Assembly (NCBI RefSeq): GCF_020085105.1
Contig: NC_058055.1
Location: 9,951,822-10,015,821 of the forward strand
From: Siniperca chuatsi
Taxonomy: Eukaryota; Chordata; Actinopteri; Centrarchiformes; Sinipercidae
Direction: 5' to 3'
DNA length: 64,000 nt
The position numbers and the translations under genes are program-made. The notes beneath the pieces were generated by a model. The model did not search any database and was not told the origin of the DNA. It saw only the letters and a list, made by a program, of their open reading frames with translations. How positions within the stretch are numbered: position 1 is the first letter of the stretch; the number at the start of each line of letters is the position of its first letter. Positions 47,462-62,100 of this stretch are shown one piece after another.

Positions 47462-50400
47462 TTTTCTGTGATTGACCTGAGGTGGTCAGTCAGAGAAAGG
47501 TGAGACTGCGAAGAGGAAGAGAGCACCAAGTCATCAACAGGGTCTTGAAATGACAGGTCAGAGGACCCAATCTTCAACAGCCTCCCATAAACTTCCTTTC
47601 AGCCCCTGAAATGTATCCTGACTGCCGCAACCTTCTGCGTCTTCAAAGAGTGAAGGGATCTGCACCCCCTTAACTCAAGTCAATCATCTCACTGCTCAGA
47701 TTACAGACCGGTCTCAATTTTTCTGCCTCCTTAATGGAGAAGTGACCTTTCCTCTCCAGGCAGAACAAAAGTCACTCCATCCACCATCTTCTGTACCTCT
47801 GCTCCCCACCCCCTGCTGATCCTATCTACTGTTCTCTTTAGTTTCTCTTTTGAGCGCTTTTCCTTTTCCAAGCTCTCACCCATAGTCAAAGTAATTTCCT
47901 GTTAGTTCCATTGTATAGAAACGAGCCCATGCTGTAACAAAAGCTACCAGAGAAGCTGAGACTACTCCAGTCTTTAGGTGATTTCATACAACCTTTCTGA
48001 CAAATCTGCTTACTGCAACAGCCATGTCCTATAATGTCTTGCTTTTCTTAACATAATCTTTCACACAAACTGAGCTGTAATGAAAAGCGATGCGTCCAGT
48101 TTTATGTCACTACGTAACATCTGAAATATTTGTGACCCTTCTGTGAGGGCTGCTAATCTGAAATGTAAAGACATTGATGCTGGTTTATCATGAAGCAGTT
48201 TGGGCTATATTTTTTAATTTTAGAAGAGAAAAGTGCCTTCACCCAGCAGAGAGATTAATTTAAATGTGACTCAAAGACTCAAGTCACATAACAAGACTAT
48301 AGCCAGCAAGACTCAAGAGTTATTTTCCTCGACTAAAAACACTGTGTGCCTGAACTCCTCCAAGGCAAAGCAACCATCTGAAAATGACTGAAAATAAGGA
48401 ATTCCTCTGAGTAACTCCTTCCCGTTCTGTAGCGGCGGAGGAATGCATGAGGCCTGGGCAGATCGAGCTACACTTACAGAGAGGTGAGCAGGGTGTACTG
48501 CCTCGCTCTCCAAGGCTAAACTGGTATGATGGCATTCCTCTCAAACACAAGTGTTCAGAAAACAAAGATGAGGTTTATACTGCCGTTAACTAAGGATCAC
48601 AGATTTTTCCAGACAGAAAAGTGTTCCCATTTCCTGATTTAAAGTACAGATTGTTGTTTTTCACAGCGTATTAGTCAGAAATCCTGGGCAAGGCCATTTC
48701 TGGTTTCCCCATGTGCAAAACAATATTAGGGAATAGTTGACATTCCAGTTGGTCAAATGGATTATAACTTGATTATTGGTAATAATTATCAAAAGTAATT
48801 TATGCCTGAATTGGTGAATTTCTTTGAGTGTTTTCAGCCATCTAGTGTTTCTGTGGCCACAGCAGCCTCACAGGCGAACATTCATGCAGACAAACAATGA
48901 ACAAAAGTCCAGTAACCGTGCATCCTCTTTCATGAATGAAACTATTAATAGTATTCATGAAAGATGATTCAACAGTAGCCATGTGGTGTCCGAGATGTGA
49001 CTCAGTTCCTATAATGCTATTCTTACAAACAAAACAAAGTGATGAAATAAAAACACTTTATCCTACAAAATCAAAAATGAGTTTCCCAACAAAGTCATTC
49101 AGATGAAATCATGTGTATTCATTTACACTTAATAAAGCCCAAAACAGTAGAAAACTGGTTCTAGGTAACAACAGTAACCAGGCTGAATTTTAATCAGCAC
49201 CAGCACTCACAGAGATACTTTTAAATGCTACTCCATGAGTCACAGAGAACAGGGTGTTTTTCTTCTACAAAGTAATACTAAATCAGGGCAAGCGCAAACT
49301 CCTGACTAAACGATTAGGAAAATGACGATGCCAGTGTTGCTATTTTTAACTTTTCTCCAGAATGATGTGAAATGAAGTCAGCCCAAATACAATAAGGGCC
49401 GACAAACATTGCCTCCTTTGCCAGCCCTTGTCACACCCTTGACAGAGGGAGAGTGGAAGCACAAGAGGGGTTAAATACATGGAGCAAGGGCACAGATGGC
49501 AGTGGACAAATGTGAGACGTATCGCTGGTGGTACAGAAGAATAGAGGGTTTGTGATCCCTGTCACAAACCACAGTAATAAATCCTGTGTAACACTAGAAA
49601 ATGGGTTTGGAGCGTCAGGCTCTAGAGACAGTTGCTGTCTTTGACAGCTGGACTGTGTGCTTCGAGAGAAGAGAAAATTCCTGCACTCTTCAATTAAACG
49701 CAACAGCACATGTTTGCCTAAATGCATATCAATACTGCTAATAGAGTTCAAGCACATTATTAAAATGTCAGTGCTTGGCTGCAGTGCAAGAGTTTTAATA
49801 TCAGAATGACGCTGCCATACTTCTGACTAATAAATACAAAGACAAAAAATACTGGAAATAGATTTCCTAAATTGCAAGATTTAGCACGTTGAACCCCAAA
49901 AAAAGAGCTCTATAGGGACGCAGGAACATAAAATGAAAACAACAAATGTGTGTAGGTTTTCAGCCTTCTAGGTCACATGATATCTAGCAGTAGCAAAACA
50001 AGAGCAACTGGACTTGCTGTGTAGTCTTTAAGACATTTCAACACTCATTCAAGAAGCTCTCTCTTGCTCTTGTTTTACAACTAGATATCACCCACAAGCA
50101 TTTCTTTCTAAGCAGCAGCTTTAATTGTTGAGCCAAAAACAGCATATCAACGCTGTTTACAATTGCCTTTAATAGGGCTGTTACCAGATGGCTGAGTTAA
50201 ATGTGTAGAGACGACACACCCCGTCCTGCCAGTTGTTCATCCACACAGTTACATGGGAAATGTGCGGCACACAAATAGAATGGGCACCCTTCCCAAGTGT
50301 GGTCAAGTTCATATGCACACACCCAACATAGTCTGCAAGAACAAGGACATTTTTACTCAGTCGCAATCGCCTGCAGATGTGAGGCAAACTGACTCATAAA

Positions 50401-53247
50401 CACCAAACAGTCTGTAACACCAGCCCTTTATTTCCTCTTCAGGCTGTGTGGATAAGATAAGCACAGCCATACTGACAGGTAAGGAGGAGGTGACGACAAC
50501 AAATACAGTGTGTGGAGTTACACAACTCTGACATCATGAACAGCTGCAAGCATAACACCCTGTGCACAGTTTAAAGTATTATAAAAGCTTACAAAGCTGG
50601 GGTATATGGTGAATCATCATGAAAATATTCAAATGAAATGGTTCCTTGACAGTATCCCTAACTGTGAAAAGCAAACCTTTACAAATTGCTCTCCATAGTA
50701 CACTACTTTCCACAAAATGAAAGGATGTAGCTGTAGTAAAGGATGCAGCAGTTCAAAGAGGCATGTCCTAGCCAATGTGTTAACACAGGAATCCCTACCA
50801 ACCATCACTTAAGAATGTCATTAGACTGGTTACTGAGGTGCTGCTGAATCAGTTGGAGTAGGGTGTTTCTGTCACAGGTAAGCAGCCACACCTACAAGGG
50901 TTTGCCATTACTCAACAAAAGCACTGTAAAGCATTATCCTTTAAAGACCGCATAATCAGACAGTACATGGCACAGAAACTGTGAAATACTACCCTTTACT
51001 CACGCAAGCATAACGTGTGTCCTCGAGCAAGACACTGTATCCCTCTTTACTCTTTAGAAGTACAGTAAAAAAAAGAAGAAAAAGTAATCCGCTGTACTTT
51101 CCACTCAATTTTGTCCTCTATGCTGTACTTCCATAAAGGAGTTTGTTTTATCACCACTAAAAATAATTTTTTTTATCCAATCTTCAAATTAGCTACATGA
51201 TGAATTTACATGGCCATAACTCAGCAATCATGTTTTCACTCACAAAAAATGTTGCACGATTCATCCTTGTACAGAGCCCCATTATTCACAGGATTTAAAT
51301 ATTCAAAAACAAAGCAACACGATTATCTATCACTAAATGCATTTTTTATTGATTTATTGATTGAGATTAAAAACATTTTCTATTCACCAAGTAACACATT
51401 CTGGGGATTGTACAGTTAAAAAAAAACAGATACAGCTAACAATCTTTTTTAAAAAGTTCCAAAACTATAAAGCTGTAGAGCACAAAAACAAAATAAGTAA
51501 AAACAAGTGAAGCTAATAAGTAACTCGAACATGTGAAGGCACCTGTTCAAAATCCTGACAGTGCAGCAAGTGGGGCAACCTGTTCATTCACACAGGTGTG
51601 AGCATGTGCAAGGGTGGAAACAAAATACAAGCACACTCCCTCCTCCTTCTTGACTGTCTGGTCTGTCTTTACAGAGTTAACTTCAGAGACGTAATGTCTG
51701 TATTTTAAATTTTACTTCACCTGTTCTGAAGCATAGTACACATACCACACATGCACATTCATGGGCAATTTGACCACACCAATCAGGTTAATGACAGGCA
51801 CAGTTAAAATGAATTACAGCTTTTTTCTTTCCAACAAAAGGAAGTGCAAACAGCACTTTTTCCACTGCTGTATGAACAATACTTACTCCTGGGTCCTGAT
51901 ATCAATAATGGTTTTAATACTTTTGTCTTTAACAATTAAACACCTTTTACAACATCTCTATCAAAGTAGGCCACCGCTCACACAAAACAAGAGATTTTAA
52001 CCAACAGGAAATACTGAACAATGTTGTCAAGAATCAACAGCAGTGATGCAGGAATAGGACCACTGATGAGTGTCTGTATTCACAACACACTTCTTGTTCC
52101 AAGTCACAATATTTATCAAGTTCAAATGTGGGTCTTTCTGATCCTATCAGACAGTCTTGTTGTTCAACGCTGTCCCAACAGTGATCCACAATTGGGATCC
52201 CAGATGTACGTGAGCTGCAGCCCCAGATGGCTTTACAGGAAACCTCTGGTAAATCACTCAGAGCGGTAAACAAGCTTACATAGACCACTGTTTTACGTGA
52301 GCGCAAAAAACTGTGAGTAACTAACTAGGTTGTCTAGTTTCAGTGTTAAAACACTCATCAACCTTTCACAACAATCTGTAACACCCACTTAAATAAAGAA
52401 CAAAAAAAGAACAGTTTGGAGGATCAATAAAACCATGTCATGTACAGTGAGTGAGATTCTACTTTGCAAATGTCTCATACTGTTTCAAAGAAATGTGGCA
52501 CAGAGAGGTACAGGTAACAGAAGGTAGGCCATCTATTAGAATTGTCCTGGCAAAGTGTCATATAGCATATGCCAGTGAGGTTACACACACCTAGCATTGC
52601 AAATGACCTATTACAGTAGGCCTCATCTTGTGTAAAGACTGTATGTGTGTGTGTGTTGATGTATGGGTCATTTATGCGTCAGCTTGTGTGCCGGGAAGAT
52701 TTTAAAAATGTGCGCAGGCTCCACCTATGCGGTTTGCTAAAGGAACGAACCTGGTTGTGTCTTACTTGCTCCATGCTGTGACATTTCAAGTGTAACAAGT
52801 GATAGTTCTAAAATCTTGAAAAAAAAACCCAAAAACATGGACCTTGTGTATAATTTAAAAAAACACATGCTGAAATTAGCACCTATGCTGAGTTACCTTA
52901 GCTATGTCTTTGAGTAGTACTTCAACAAAAAGGTATCTGGTCACAAATTAAATGAGTCAAAGACTACTTTATTTCAGTATTTCTCGGACCTATACAGCGC
53001 CGTGAGGATGAATAGGCTACAGTGAAGGTGTAGCTAAAGCTAGCCGGCTAGCGACAAACATGCAAGTTTTATGGGCAGGAAACTATCCCTGTTTACTCTT
53101 GCAAATCCGCCCCTCTAAACAGAGAATAACGGCTATCACAGAGAGGGAAAATTAGGACAAGGATGTTAATGTAATAAACGCTACTGGAGCCAAATTCTAG
53201 CTGTAAGTAGTTGTTTGTCTAAAAGTTGCAAGGAAATTGGTACTCAC
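47462..53247 (-). other. 5' UTR intron of pls3
   Basis: Runs from just upstream of the pls3 ATG to a consensus donor near 53247. No coding exon is recognised on either strand. An inverted repeat lies at 48926-48964. The rest is AT-rich, non-repetitive-looking sequence with no RNA gene that I can support. Confidence 0.5.
48926..48964. repeat. 12-bp inverted repeat with inner palindrome
   Basis: TCTTTCATGAAT (48926-48937) and ATTCATGAAAGA (48953-48964) are exact reverse complements. The loop contains the palindrome ACTATTAATAGT. Confidence 0.85.
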
Positions 53248-53345
53248 TGTCGGTGCGCCTGAAATTCCAGACAGCGTCCAGTCTGCAGTCCAGCCTCCTC
53301 CACGTAGAGACAAAAGTAGACAGCGGTTGGAATGTTTGCCCCGCC
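53248..53345 (-). other. pls3: probable 5' UTR exon and promoter of pls3
   Basis: On the minus strand GACA|GTGAGT is a near-perfect donor ending an exon at 53248. The upstream 100-150 bases are the most CpG-rich in the area. Human PLS3 also has a non-coding first exon separated by a long intron. The exon start is not resolved. Confidence 0.45.
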
Positions 53346-53615
53346 CTGTCGGTGACGTCACCACCAGACGCCCAGGCCCGGGCTATGGAGTACTATCTGT
53401 GCCAAAACACTGACACAGAAAGAAAAGAATATAAACGAAATAAAATTTAATACAGTTTACAAATATTATTTCCATTCATGGTTTTTTACATACTGTATGG
53501 TATATACAGTATTACATGCGCTTTAATTATATCATGTCATATGTGTACATATGTGTACATACATGTATGTGTATACATGACTGTACATTTGTAAATGTTG
53601 ATGATGTTTTTTTTT

Positions 53616-53870
53616 TTAATAAGATAAGCCTTTATTGATGTCCAGAGGGGAAATTCAGGTGTTAAAGCAAGACAGAAATAAGTAGAGATAAATACAGAAA
53701 AGTAAAAATGTAATAGTTAGAAGTATATAAGATAAAAAATAAGAATATAAATAAAAATATAAACTGCACAAGAGCAATTAAACTCAAAATTACAAGGCAA
53801 GCAGTGTACATACAGTACCCACGATTAGTGTTGTGATTAGTAGCAGCAAATTATAGAATAATATATCATA
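53616..53870. repeat. dispersed repeat (CTTTATTGATGTCCAGAGG), truncated
   Basis: AAGATAAGCCTTTATTGAT followed by GAGGGGAAATTC and A-rich sequence; shares the TTTATTGAT...GGGGAAA core with 60057-60612. Class uncertain, possibly the end of a non-LTR retrotransposon. Confidence 0.5.
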
Positions 53871-54058
53871 TGATTTAGTAATGATACTTGTCTGTATTCT
53901 ACCATGTTACATTTTATTTTTAACTAAGTTAAATTTTTATTCTATTCTGATTTACTGTCTTTGTCATATGTAAACAATTTTTGTATGTGTAGTATTGAGG
54001 TGGTTACAACTGCATATAATTGTGCAGTCTTGCTAAACCAAACAAACTATAACCCATG

Positions 54059-54297
54059 GTCCGGTTTCCTCCCTCCCTCAGTCCAAAGACATACTGGTTA
54101 GGTTAGGTGGTGAATTGACAACTCTAAATTATCCCTAGGAGTAAGTGTGAATGGTTGTTTGTCTGTATAGTACGGTATGTTAGCCTTGTGATAGACTGGT
54201 GACCTGGACAGGGTATACCCCACTTCTCCCAATGCAAGCTAAGAGGCTCATGCCCCCATTACCCTGCACATGATAAGCAAGTATAGAGAATGGATGG
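54059..54297. repeat. dispersed fish repeat (CCGGTTTCCTCCC...ATGGATGG)
   Basis: CCGGTTTCCTCCCTCCCTCA, CAAAGACATACTGGTTAGG, GTGAATGGTTGTTTGTCT, GTGATAGACTGGTGACCTGG and a terminal GAGAATGGATGGAT follow the order of a very widespread fish repeat. It ends in an ATGG-type tail. I do not assign a superfamily. Confidence 0.65.
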
Positions 54298-55730
54298 ATT
54301 TGTTTCATTAGTCTTTGTAAAAGCTAAAATATAAAACTGTTTTTTTGTCAAAAGTTCAAGTTAAATGGTATTGTACAAATAATTTTTTGTGATGCATATT
54401 CTACATTCAGGCCAATATTCTCCATATAAGGACTTTTTGGAAGGCTAGAATCAGATGCGAAAGTAGGCAAGATATATGAATTCTGTAAAAAATATCAGGA
54501 AAATTTTGTTCATGTAGTAAACCTTGTCTTAAGAGATCCAGGTTTAAGATGGATAAAAGTGATGTGGCCCCAGAAAAGCTAAAGGCTGGCCCTGGAACCA
54601 GCAACGTCAGAATACGAACAGATTGAAATCAGTTTGCAGTTGAAATTAGTAGGGAAATGGCTCGAGGATAGCGTGCTAAGGAATTATTAATTTCCATCCA
54701 TCCAACACTGATCTTTCTTTGCAGTGTAACGTACAAGAGGGTCAGTGCTGCTGATAGAGGCCTGAGAGAAGTGGAAGAAATATGCTATCAGCAGGGTCTA
54801 CACGTCATTGATGATGTGGACCAATGATCACATGATTGTGGTTTTAGATGCTCAAAAACACAAACTGCCTTGATGAAAATAACATGGTGCGATGTAAAGA
54901 GAAGTTTACCTGGGGTTTCTACAGTTTTGATTACTCATGGTCAAAACAGTAGAAACATTTAAAAAAGAAATATGATGAGGATCTGTTGACCAGTGTTTTA
55001 AATGGCCCAGTAGCTATGACTTACATTATTTACAGTGACAGTTCCTGGAAAGAAAATACAGATCAGAAAACACAAAACATGGTGGTATACACAGTGGCGA
55101 TGTTGACAGTGTTGATGACACTAAAATGGGTGGAAGGAGTCGAAAAACTGAATACATTATTAATTTTTATTTTTCCTCTGCTGTGCATGCAAGTTTATGT
55201 CACTCTTGCAGTAAACAAAATGCAAAGGCATTTAAAGAGCAGCAATTCGAGAAGGCATTAATGCCAAGTGTTTGTGGCCTTGTACTGTGTTGAAGGGGAA
55301 AAAGAGACTGGCTGCTTTGGTAAAGCAATCTGTGATACAAGGAACAGCAGCAGTTTTTGTTAATCAGAAGCCAAATGTATTATATAGCAAACAGCTCACA
55401 GACTGCTGCTGGAATAGAGAGCTGCAGGGAAGTCATTTGTACCAAAAGTAGCCTGTTAAAACATGATTGTATAGCAGTAGAGGAAGGTTAGAAGAAGAGT
55501 CATAATGACAAGAGGTTGGACAATGAAAGAGCAGTCAAATATGTTACTTGAAATATGCGAGATGATGAGAGCTAAATGGAGGGTAAAGGATGTGCAAGTA
55601 TTTACACTAAATAATACCCTATTAAACATGAACTTAAATGACATAGGGTACCAGGTGTCGTTTACTTTACTAAACATTGATAGTTTTTTAGGATATATCT
55701 TAGTGCAAGGGAATTAATGCTTGTCAAAAT
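54298..55730. other. intergenic, pls3-atrx divergent interval
   Basis: No recognised gene. Short frames without family resemblance. Confidence 0.5.
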
Positions 55731-55899
55731 TTAAAGGGACAGTTCACCCCAAAATAGTTCCTACATGAAACTGCCCACAACAAGGTCTGTGGATTATCTT
55801 GAGTAACCGGGTCACCAAAATAATCTAGATGGCTAAATAGCACCACAGGTAAGAGGAAAAATATGTATTTTTGATGTTGGCGCTGAACTGTCCCTTTAA
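55731..55899. mobile_element. internally deleted copy of the AAAGGGACAGTTCACCCC MITE
   Basis: Both TTAA-containing termini (TTAAAGGGACAGTTCACCCC and CTGAACTGTCCCTTTAA) and the sub-terminal CTAGATGG, CACAGGTAAGAGG and TATGTATTTTTGAT blocks match 8776-9238. About 290 central-left bases are missing relative to that copy. It ends about 250 bp before the atrx start codon. Confidence 0.85.
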
Positions 55900-56065
55900 T
55901 ATCTGATCTACACTCCGGGGCAGCTGGCGGCGGTAATGCACGTTGTAACTTTAGGTCACGCGCGTTAAAAAGATGCTAAAAGAAGAAAAAGGGACCATTC
56001 ATTCGTTGTCATTTATTGCCTCTTCACATCTTTGCCCATTGCTTGGGATGCTGAGCGCAGATTGA

Positions 56066-56075
56066 GCGCCATGTT
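56066..56075 (-). promoter_or_regulatory. YY1-like site upstream of atrx
   Basis: GCGCCATGTT is the reverse complement of AACATGGCGC, fitting the YY1 core AANATGGCG, about 75 bases before the atrx ATG. It lies in a promoter-like region with CACGCGCG nearby. Confidence 0.4.
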
Positions 56076-56147
56076 TTTATCAGAATATATTGGTATTATA
56101 AGAGCATAAGGACTTGAGCCACTTCGGTTGTTCACCTGCTTCGCGAT

Positions 56148-59100
56148 ATGTCTGCAGCGATGCTGAGGTAAAAACGGCGGACTGAAATGCGGTTGTCTAC
56201 AAGAGGGTATGACTGCGAGCTAGCTTAGCAACTAGTTAGCTAGCTGTATGAGCTAACAGCTAACTAGAGCGATACAATAGAAAATGATAATTCTAGTTTA
56301 GTTAGCTACTAACTTAAATTAAGTATTGTTAACCGGGCTAACTCAGCATGTAAGCCCAAAAACAGTGTTTTTTTGACGGCTAAGACTAGAGGTAATGTTA
56401 ACTAATTTTTCGTAGCTATTGCTAACGTTATCTTGAAGATAACTTGGGGTGAGCTGAACGTGACCTAAGCTAGCTCAACATAAACACACAGTCTGTTAGG
56501 TACACCTAGCTAACACGAATGCAGTCTAATACAAACGTCCTACCTTGGTGAAGTTTATAATATCCAGCTTTTTGGTCATTTTTAAGGCTGTAATGAGTGA
56601 TTTTGTTGAATTTGAATTGCGTCATTCTAAGAGGTGATTTTAATCATTTGTCCAACCTATTTCTATTAATCAGGGTATACTAAAAACTACAAACACTTCA
56701 TTATAACGCAATACAGATCAACACCATCACATGCAACCTCTAAAATTACCTCAAAGATGAATCAACACTTCTCTAAAACAGTTTAAACAAAAACTGAACA
56801 TTATAATCTTGAGCTAATAATGGAGGTAGGATTTATTGCAGTCTAATATAAGAGTATAAGTTTGTTCCTTTTCAAAAGAGGGGCTGAGCCATCCCACCAT
56901 GCTGCAGTAAGAGCTGTAGGGCTGCCAAAGTAAATAGGAGGACAGTCTATGTAAAGTTGATACACTCCAGTACTGGACAATACAGATACGTGTTCCAGGT
57001 TAATGGTAAACATATCCACATAACTTTACTTGCTAATAAAAAAAAAAAACATTTGCCTGGCTTCTGTTTTCATCTCTTGTGGTGGCCTTATTATTAGTCT
57101 AGTGATGTGTTGATAACCACTTGAACACAAATATGGACTTTCTGAGTTTATGAGGATCGCCTGAATGCTCCATTAAACAACTGATTGATTCAGAATAAAT
57201 TGTGGGATACTGAGAGCTTTAGAGTTTAGGTTGTGTCCTGCAAATTAGGTCAAAAGCTGCATTGCTTGGCTGCATTTGAAGGAGCCTTTGAAATGGGACT
57301 GTCTTTTCAGGTTTCATTCATCACTCTCTGGAAAGCTGAAACATAATACTTTGTGAAACATGATATTTTCTTTCCAAATTCCAAGGTAAATGGATGTTTA
57401 CTACTGTATTGGACAGTAAAATTTAAGATGTAGATGTTGAATGGGAGTTGAGTTGATGTTTGATAGTCTCTTGGACGAACAGTTGATTCCACCAATTTCA
57501 AGCTAGCCATTTCTGACTATCAAGTTCTCCATAACCACGCTCTTTTTCTTGACTGTAGCACCACTACCAGCAAGCTTAATGTATTGGTCAACAAACTGCA
57601 TGAGTACTTGGCTCATTCTGCTATTGAGGACAGCAATGGCACACCAGCCTCAGAGGATGCTCATGGTACAGCTTTTAAGATTAATCATGAGTGATGGACA
57701 AATTCTCATCATGCTTACATAAAAGCATATAAGCATTTTAACAGATCTTGTGTTCACAGGTCTGACAAACAGAAGCTGTTCTGTGGGAACCTCAACAGGT
57801 CATGCTGCGGCAGAGGTAAATGAACATTCTTGGCTATTGTAATATCCCTTATCAAGTTTTGTACATTGGTGACACTAATGGTGCCAGTAACATTTTAACT
57901 GGATCCAGCACAAAGTTTGGTCACATTCAGAAATTTACAGCAGTGACACTAAAGTTTTTTTTTTTTTTAGTATTTTTTTTTTTTAGCTTTCCTTCTTTCA
58001 TTACTGTCACATTTGGTATTTAGGCAGAGCACTTTCAAATAACCATTAAAGAAGGACTAAATCGAAGTGAAGAGCCTTTGTCCTAAAATGCATCAAACGA
58101 GTTTTGTCATAAGTGGATTCTTGAAGCCCCTATGCAAAACTTGAATTAGAAAAGTGGATAATAATGTCCTTAGTTAATGTTTATGAGTGAACTGACAGCT
58201 AATTCATCATTGCCAACAAACCATTTAATACTTTTTTCAGTTGCCTTAGTTTTAATACAATAATGACAAGATTAAAAGAGTACTGCCACATTAGAAACCA
58301 TGTGAAGCTGTAATGCTCATGAAAAAAAAAGCATTTTAATCGGGTCATTTAACATAAATCTTTCTTTGGTAGTTTTCCTGTTTTCCAATAATAAATAAAA
58401 CCCCACAGCTTGGTAAGGCGTTTTCCCAGATTCAATTGGTTTGGACCATTTTACATTTTCTATTACCACTGTGCAGTAGTAGCACAGGCCTATGTTTTCA
58501 CTTCTTTTGGTTGAATCATAAAAATTCATTTATAAATAGTTTCAGTCTAAGCCCTTCCCTATGCTATAAAAAGCGAAACTTTATGAAGCGAAACTTTACG
58601 AAGACTCTTTTACGCGCAGGTGGCAGTGGTGCTGTTTTTTGCCACTTTTCATGTTATAGTTTCAGTCATGGGAAAGAGAAAAAAACAGATGGTTTAAAAT
58701 ACATTATACATCATTTGAAATAAATGCATTTGAAGGTATTTCTCTTTCTCTGCTAATTTTCAAATTACTTGACCTTTAAATCAAAGGTAGCCTGCATGAG
58801 TTATGGCAATAATGCAGGAAGGAAGAGTAAAGATTAATATCAAATTCTTTACAGCATCAGTCCCCCCACAATAGCTTGCATGTATAACGGCCTCCTATTT
58901 CAGCTGATTAGTGCTCTTTACAGGCATCTAAAAATAGTAGGTATGATTTCCATCTGCAGTATCTAATTTAAGTCACGTGCATTTTCAAAGCACGATTATG
59001 CATGCTATATACACTGGTCTGCATTGCTTAAATCTTGCGCAACCAGTCTGTTGGGGAAAAAACACACAAATGTCGAGGTCGGTTATATCATGGTATTGTA

Positions 59101-62100
59101 CACAGCAGTCCAGTTTCTGCAGTGGAGATCAATAGGAGTGTCGAAGACAGCGTCATCCTTGAGAGATCAATAGGGCTGGGTATCAGTACTCGATAACTTT
59201 AAGGTATCGACCCAATACCAAGTAGCATCAAAACCTTTCCAGTCAAACGATACCTGCATTCCATCTTTTTTTGTACCCAAGTGTTTAAGTCGAGCACAGT
59301 GTATTTGACGGAGTTGGCAATTCAGCCTGCTGGTCCTCTCGTGGTCAATTTGGTGCCTGCTTCTCTGCCGAAATGTCTCTGGGCTAGGCAGAGCGGACGG
59401 GTCTCTGCCGGATGAGAAGTGACCGCGAGAGGAGCAGCAGGCAGGCCGGGCAGGAGGGACTGCGACAGCCGAAGAGATGGGTGTGTTTACTGGGTAAACT
59501 TCAGCTCACAATCCGCTGTATCAGCATCACCGCTGGCTGTTTGTAGGGGTTTTTTACGGTTGGTTTGTAAAACAGACACAACCAGAGCTACACATAGCCT
59601 AATACAACTTCTATGCTTGACTCAAACTGTTAACTCAGTCCTTTAGAATGAATGTTTGCCGTTACTCAACACTAAATAAACAAGGCTGGTCTGTTGTGCT
59701 GGCTCTCTGTATATAGGCTACACTTGTCTCATGCAATCTGTAATTAAATTACTTTCAAAATGTATTTGTGTAAAAAAATCATTTGGATAGGGAGGATTGG
59801 TGGCAATTTACACAACTGAATGCTTCCATTCACGTGATGGGTATTGAATTAAGTAGGTAAAAAAAGGTATCGAATGAAGTACTCTATTGGTATCGGTATC
59901 ATTTAAAGGTACTGTTATTGGTACTAGTATTATAATTTTTTAAATGATACCCAGCACTAGAGGTCATACAGTTAGAGGTTGACCTGTAGCTGTGATGAAT
60001 GACACGATGTGGCAGAAAAGAATGATGACCACTGTTATGATTTTTTTTTAACCTCATCAGAATCAGAATCAGAAATACTTTATTGATCCCCGAAGGGAAA
60101 CTCTTTGTTACAGCAGCTTGCCTTTACGTCAGCGCACACAGGAGAAAGTACTAGCAAAAAATATAATACAATACACTATAAAAACACTTTAAAAACAGGT
60201 CAGAAAATAAATTACGTACCAGGTGGGTATAAGTATAAGATAAAATAAGTGTGAAGTACCAAGTGGGTTTACCGGTTGATGATGATAATACAGTATAATA
60301 ATACAATGTAATAATATAAGTAATAAGTAGTGGTGCATGTACTGTCGAGTTAAGTGTAGCTTATTGAGATTATTAAGATATTGCACAGCAGTAATGGAGG
60401 TATATAATATCAATAACAATAAATAGGAAAAACTAACATAGGAAAACTAAATATTGCACGGGAGTAATACACAGAATATTGCATAATTATTCAAGTATGG
60501 CAGAGATGTAATGATCAATGTCCAGTTTAGTGACCTAGGGTCATACAGACTAACACTTTAAAGAGTTAAAGAGTTTGATGGCCACAGGCAGGCATGACTT
60601 CCTGTGGTGCATTTCCATTTGTCCGTGCGCCTCTAGCCACATCAATGCCAAAAGTCCACTGCCACTACCTCTGATTATGTTCCCACTTTAGCCTTTACGT
60701 TTTTAGTTGACAGAAGTGTAATCCAACGTTGTCGTTTGAAGCTGCAGCACATTGCTATACAAAATGTTTGCTACAAGATCTCCCTGTCACTGCTGTTTTT
60801 AAGCATACTTGTAGTCTGACAGTCTTGTCAATCTCCCACAGTCTCTCCCAACTACTCAATGTGTAGTTTCTGCTCCCTGAACAATAGTCTAACTGGGGTG
60901 TATAGTTATCCATACTTCTTATGCATTCAGTATTGTAGGAGAATGATATTGTTGTATCCTAATGCTTTATTCACAAGACTCATAGTCTCCAAGAATTAAA
61001 TTGTTTCCATAAACTAGCCAGTAATGGGACATTACTGTCATGGTTTGAACACCAATCAGTGACACTGATTACTACCAGTGACAACTAAACAAGTAAACTG
61101 TCTTGCTTTGTAGGCAGGAGTGGATACCAAATACTCAAGAAGGTGAGTTGGCATATCATGTATACCCTGCAAGCATAGATAAAGCTCCATGGTATGAAAC
61201 AGTCCAGATTTAATGCCCAAATATTTAATGCAGCTCATTGCTGAATATAATGTATGTTCAATAGTCTTGTTAATAAGACTAGGATAAGACTAGGAAGGAT
61301 AATGATACTTTTGCAGTGCCATTAGCTTATACTTGGTTGTTTTTTTTCTTTTTAAACATTGGTAACCCCCTGCCTCCTTTTTAAATGTTGCTAAGCTCTG
61401 GGACTTATTTTTTTCTGTTTCACTGGTATTATAGAAAACCTTCTGTTGTCATAAAGCACTCTGGACTGGATGAATCTGGTGACTCAAATGCAAGTGAGGA
61501 CGTGGATTTACCAGTCAACGCAAATGGTCACCTTGATATCACTAGATTGCCAAAAGGTTAGTCGTTTCCCTATTATATTTCCCTTATTTACTCTGTCTCA
61601 TAACCTTTTCTGCGCAAATTGCAGTGCAAATGATGTCTATTTTGATTGGTGTCCATTGTGCTTTGGTACAGTCTTACATAAGAATTTGTGTTTCTGATGA
61701 AATTTTGGAGGGTGCCTTGGGCTAGAACACTTATTGTCTACTTATCGTCTACTTATCGTCTACTTGTCTTTGCTGAGTTCTTAAGTACCTGTAAGTGTCT
61801 TGCTGACTGCAAGACTGAAAAATACATTTAGGTTGACACAAATCAGTCATCAGTCACATTATAAATGTGGTATTTTGTCTCTTACTATCTGTAGGGTCTG
61901 AGAAGTTGTTAGGTCTGTCCCCAGCTTTAGGTTATAATTACATAGTTAATAATGATGAAATATCTTTGATTTAATGGTGTTATGTTTTATGTACACAGGC
62001 ACTGTGCTAGTGAGGCCTGAACCTGTTGATAATGGAAGAGATGACTTCAGGGGACCGGAGTTTCGAAGCCGGAAATCAGGCGTACTGCGGAAAGAGTTTT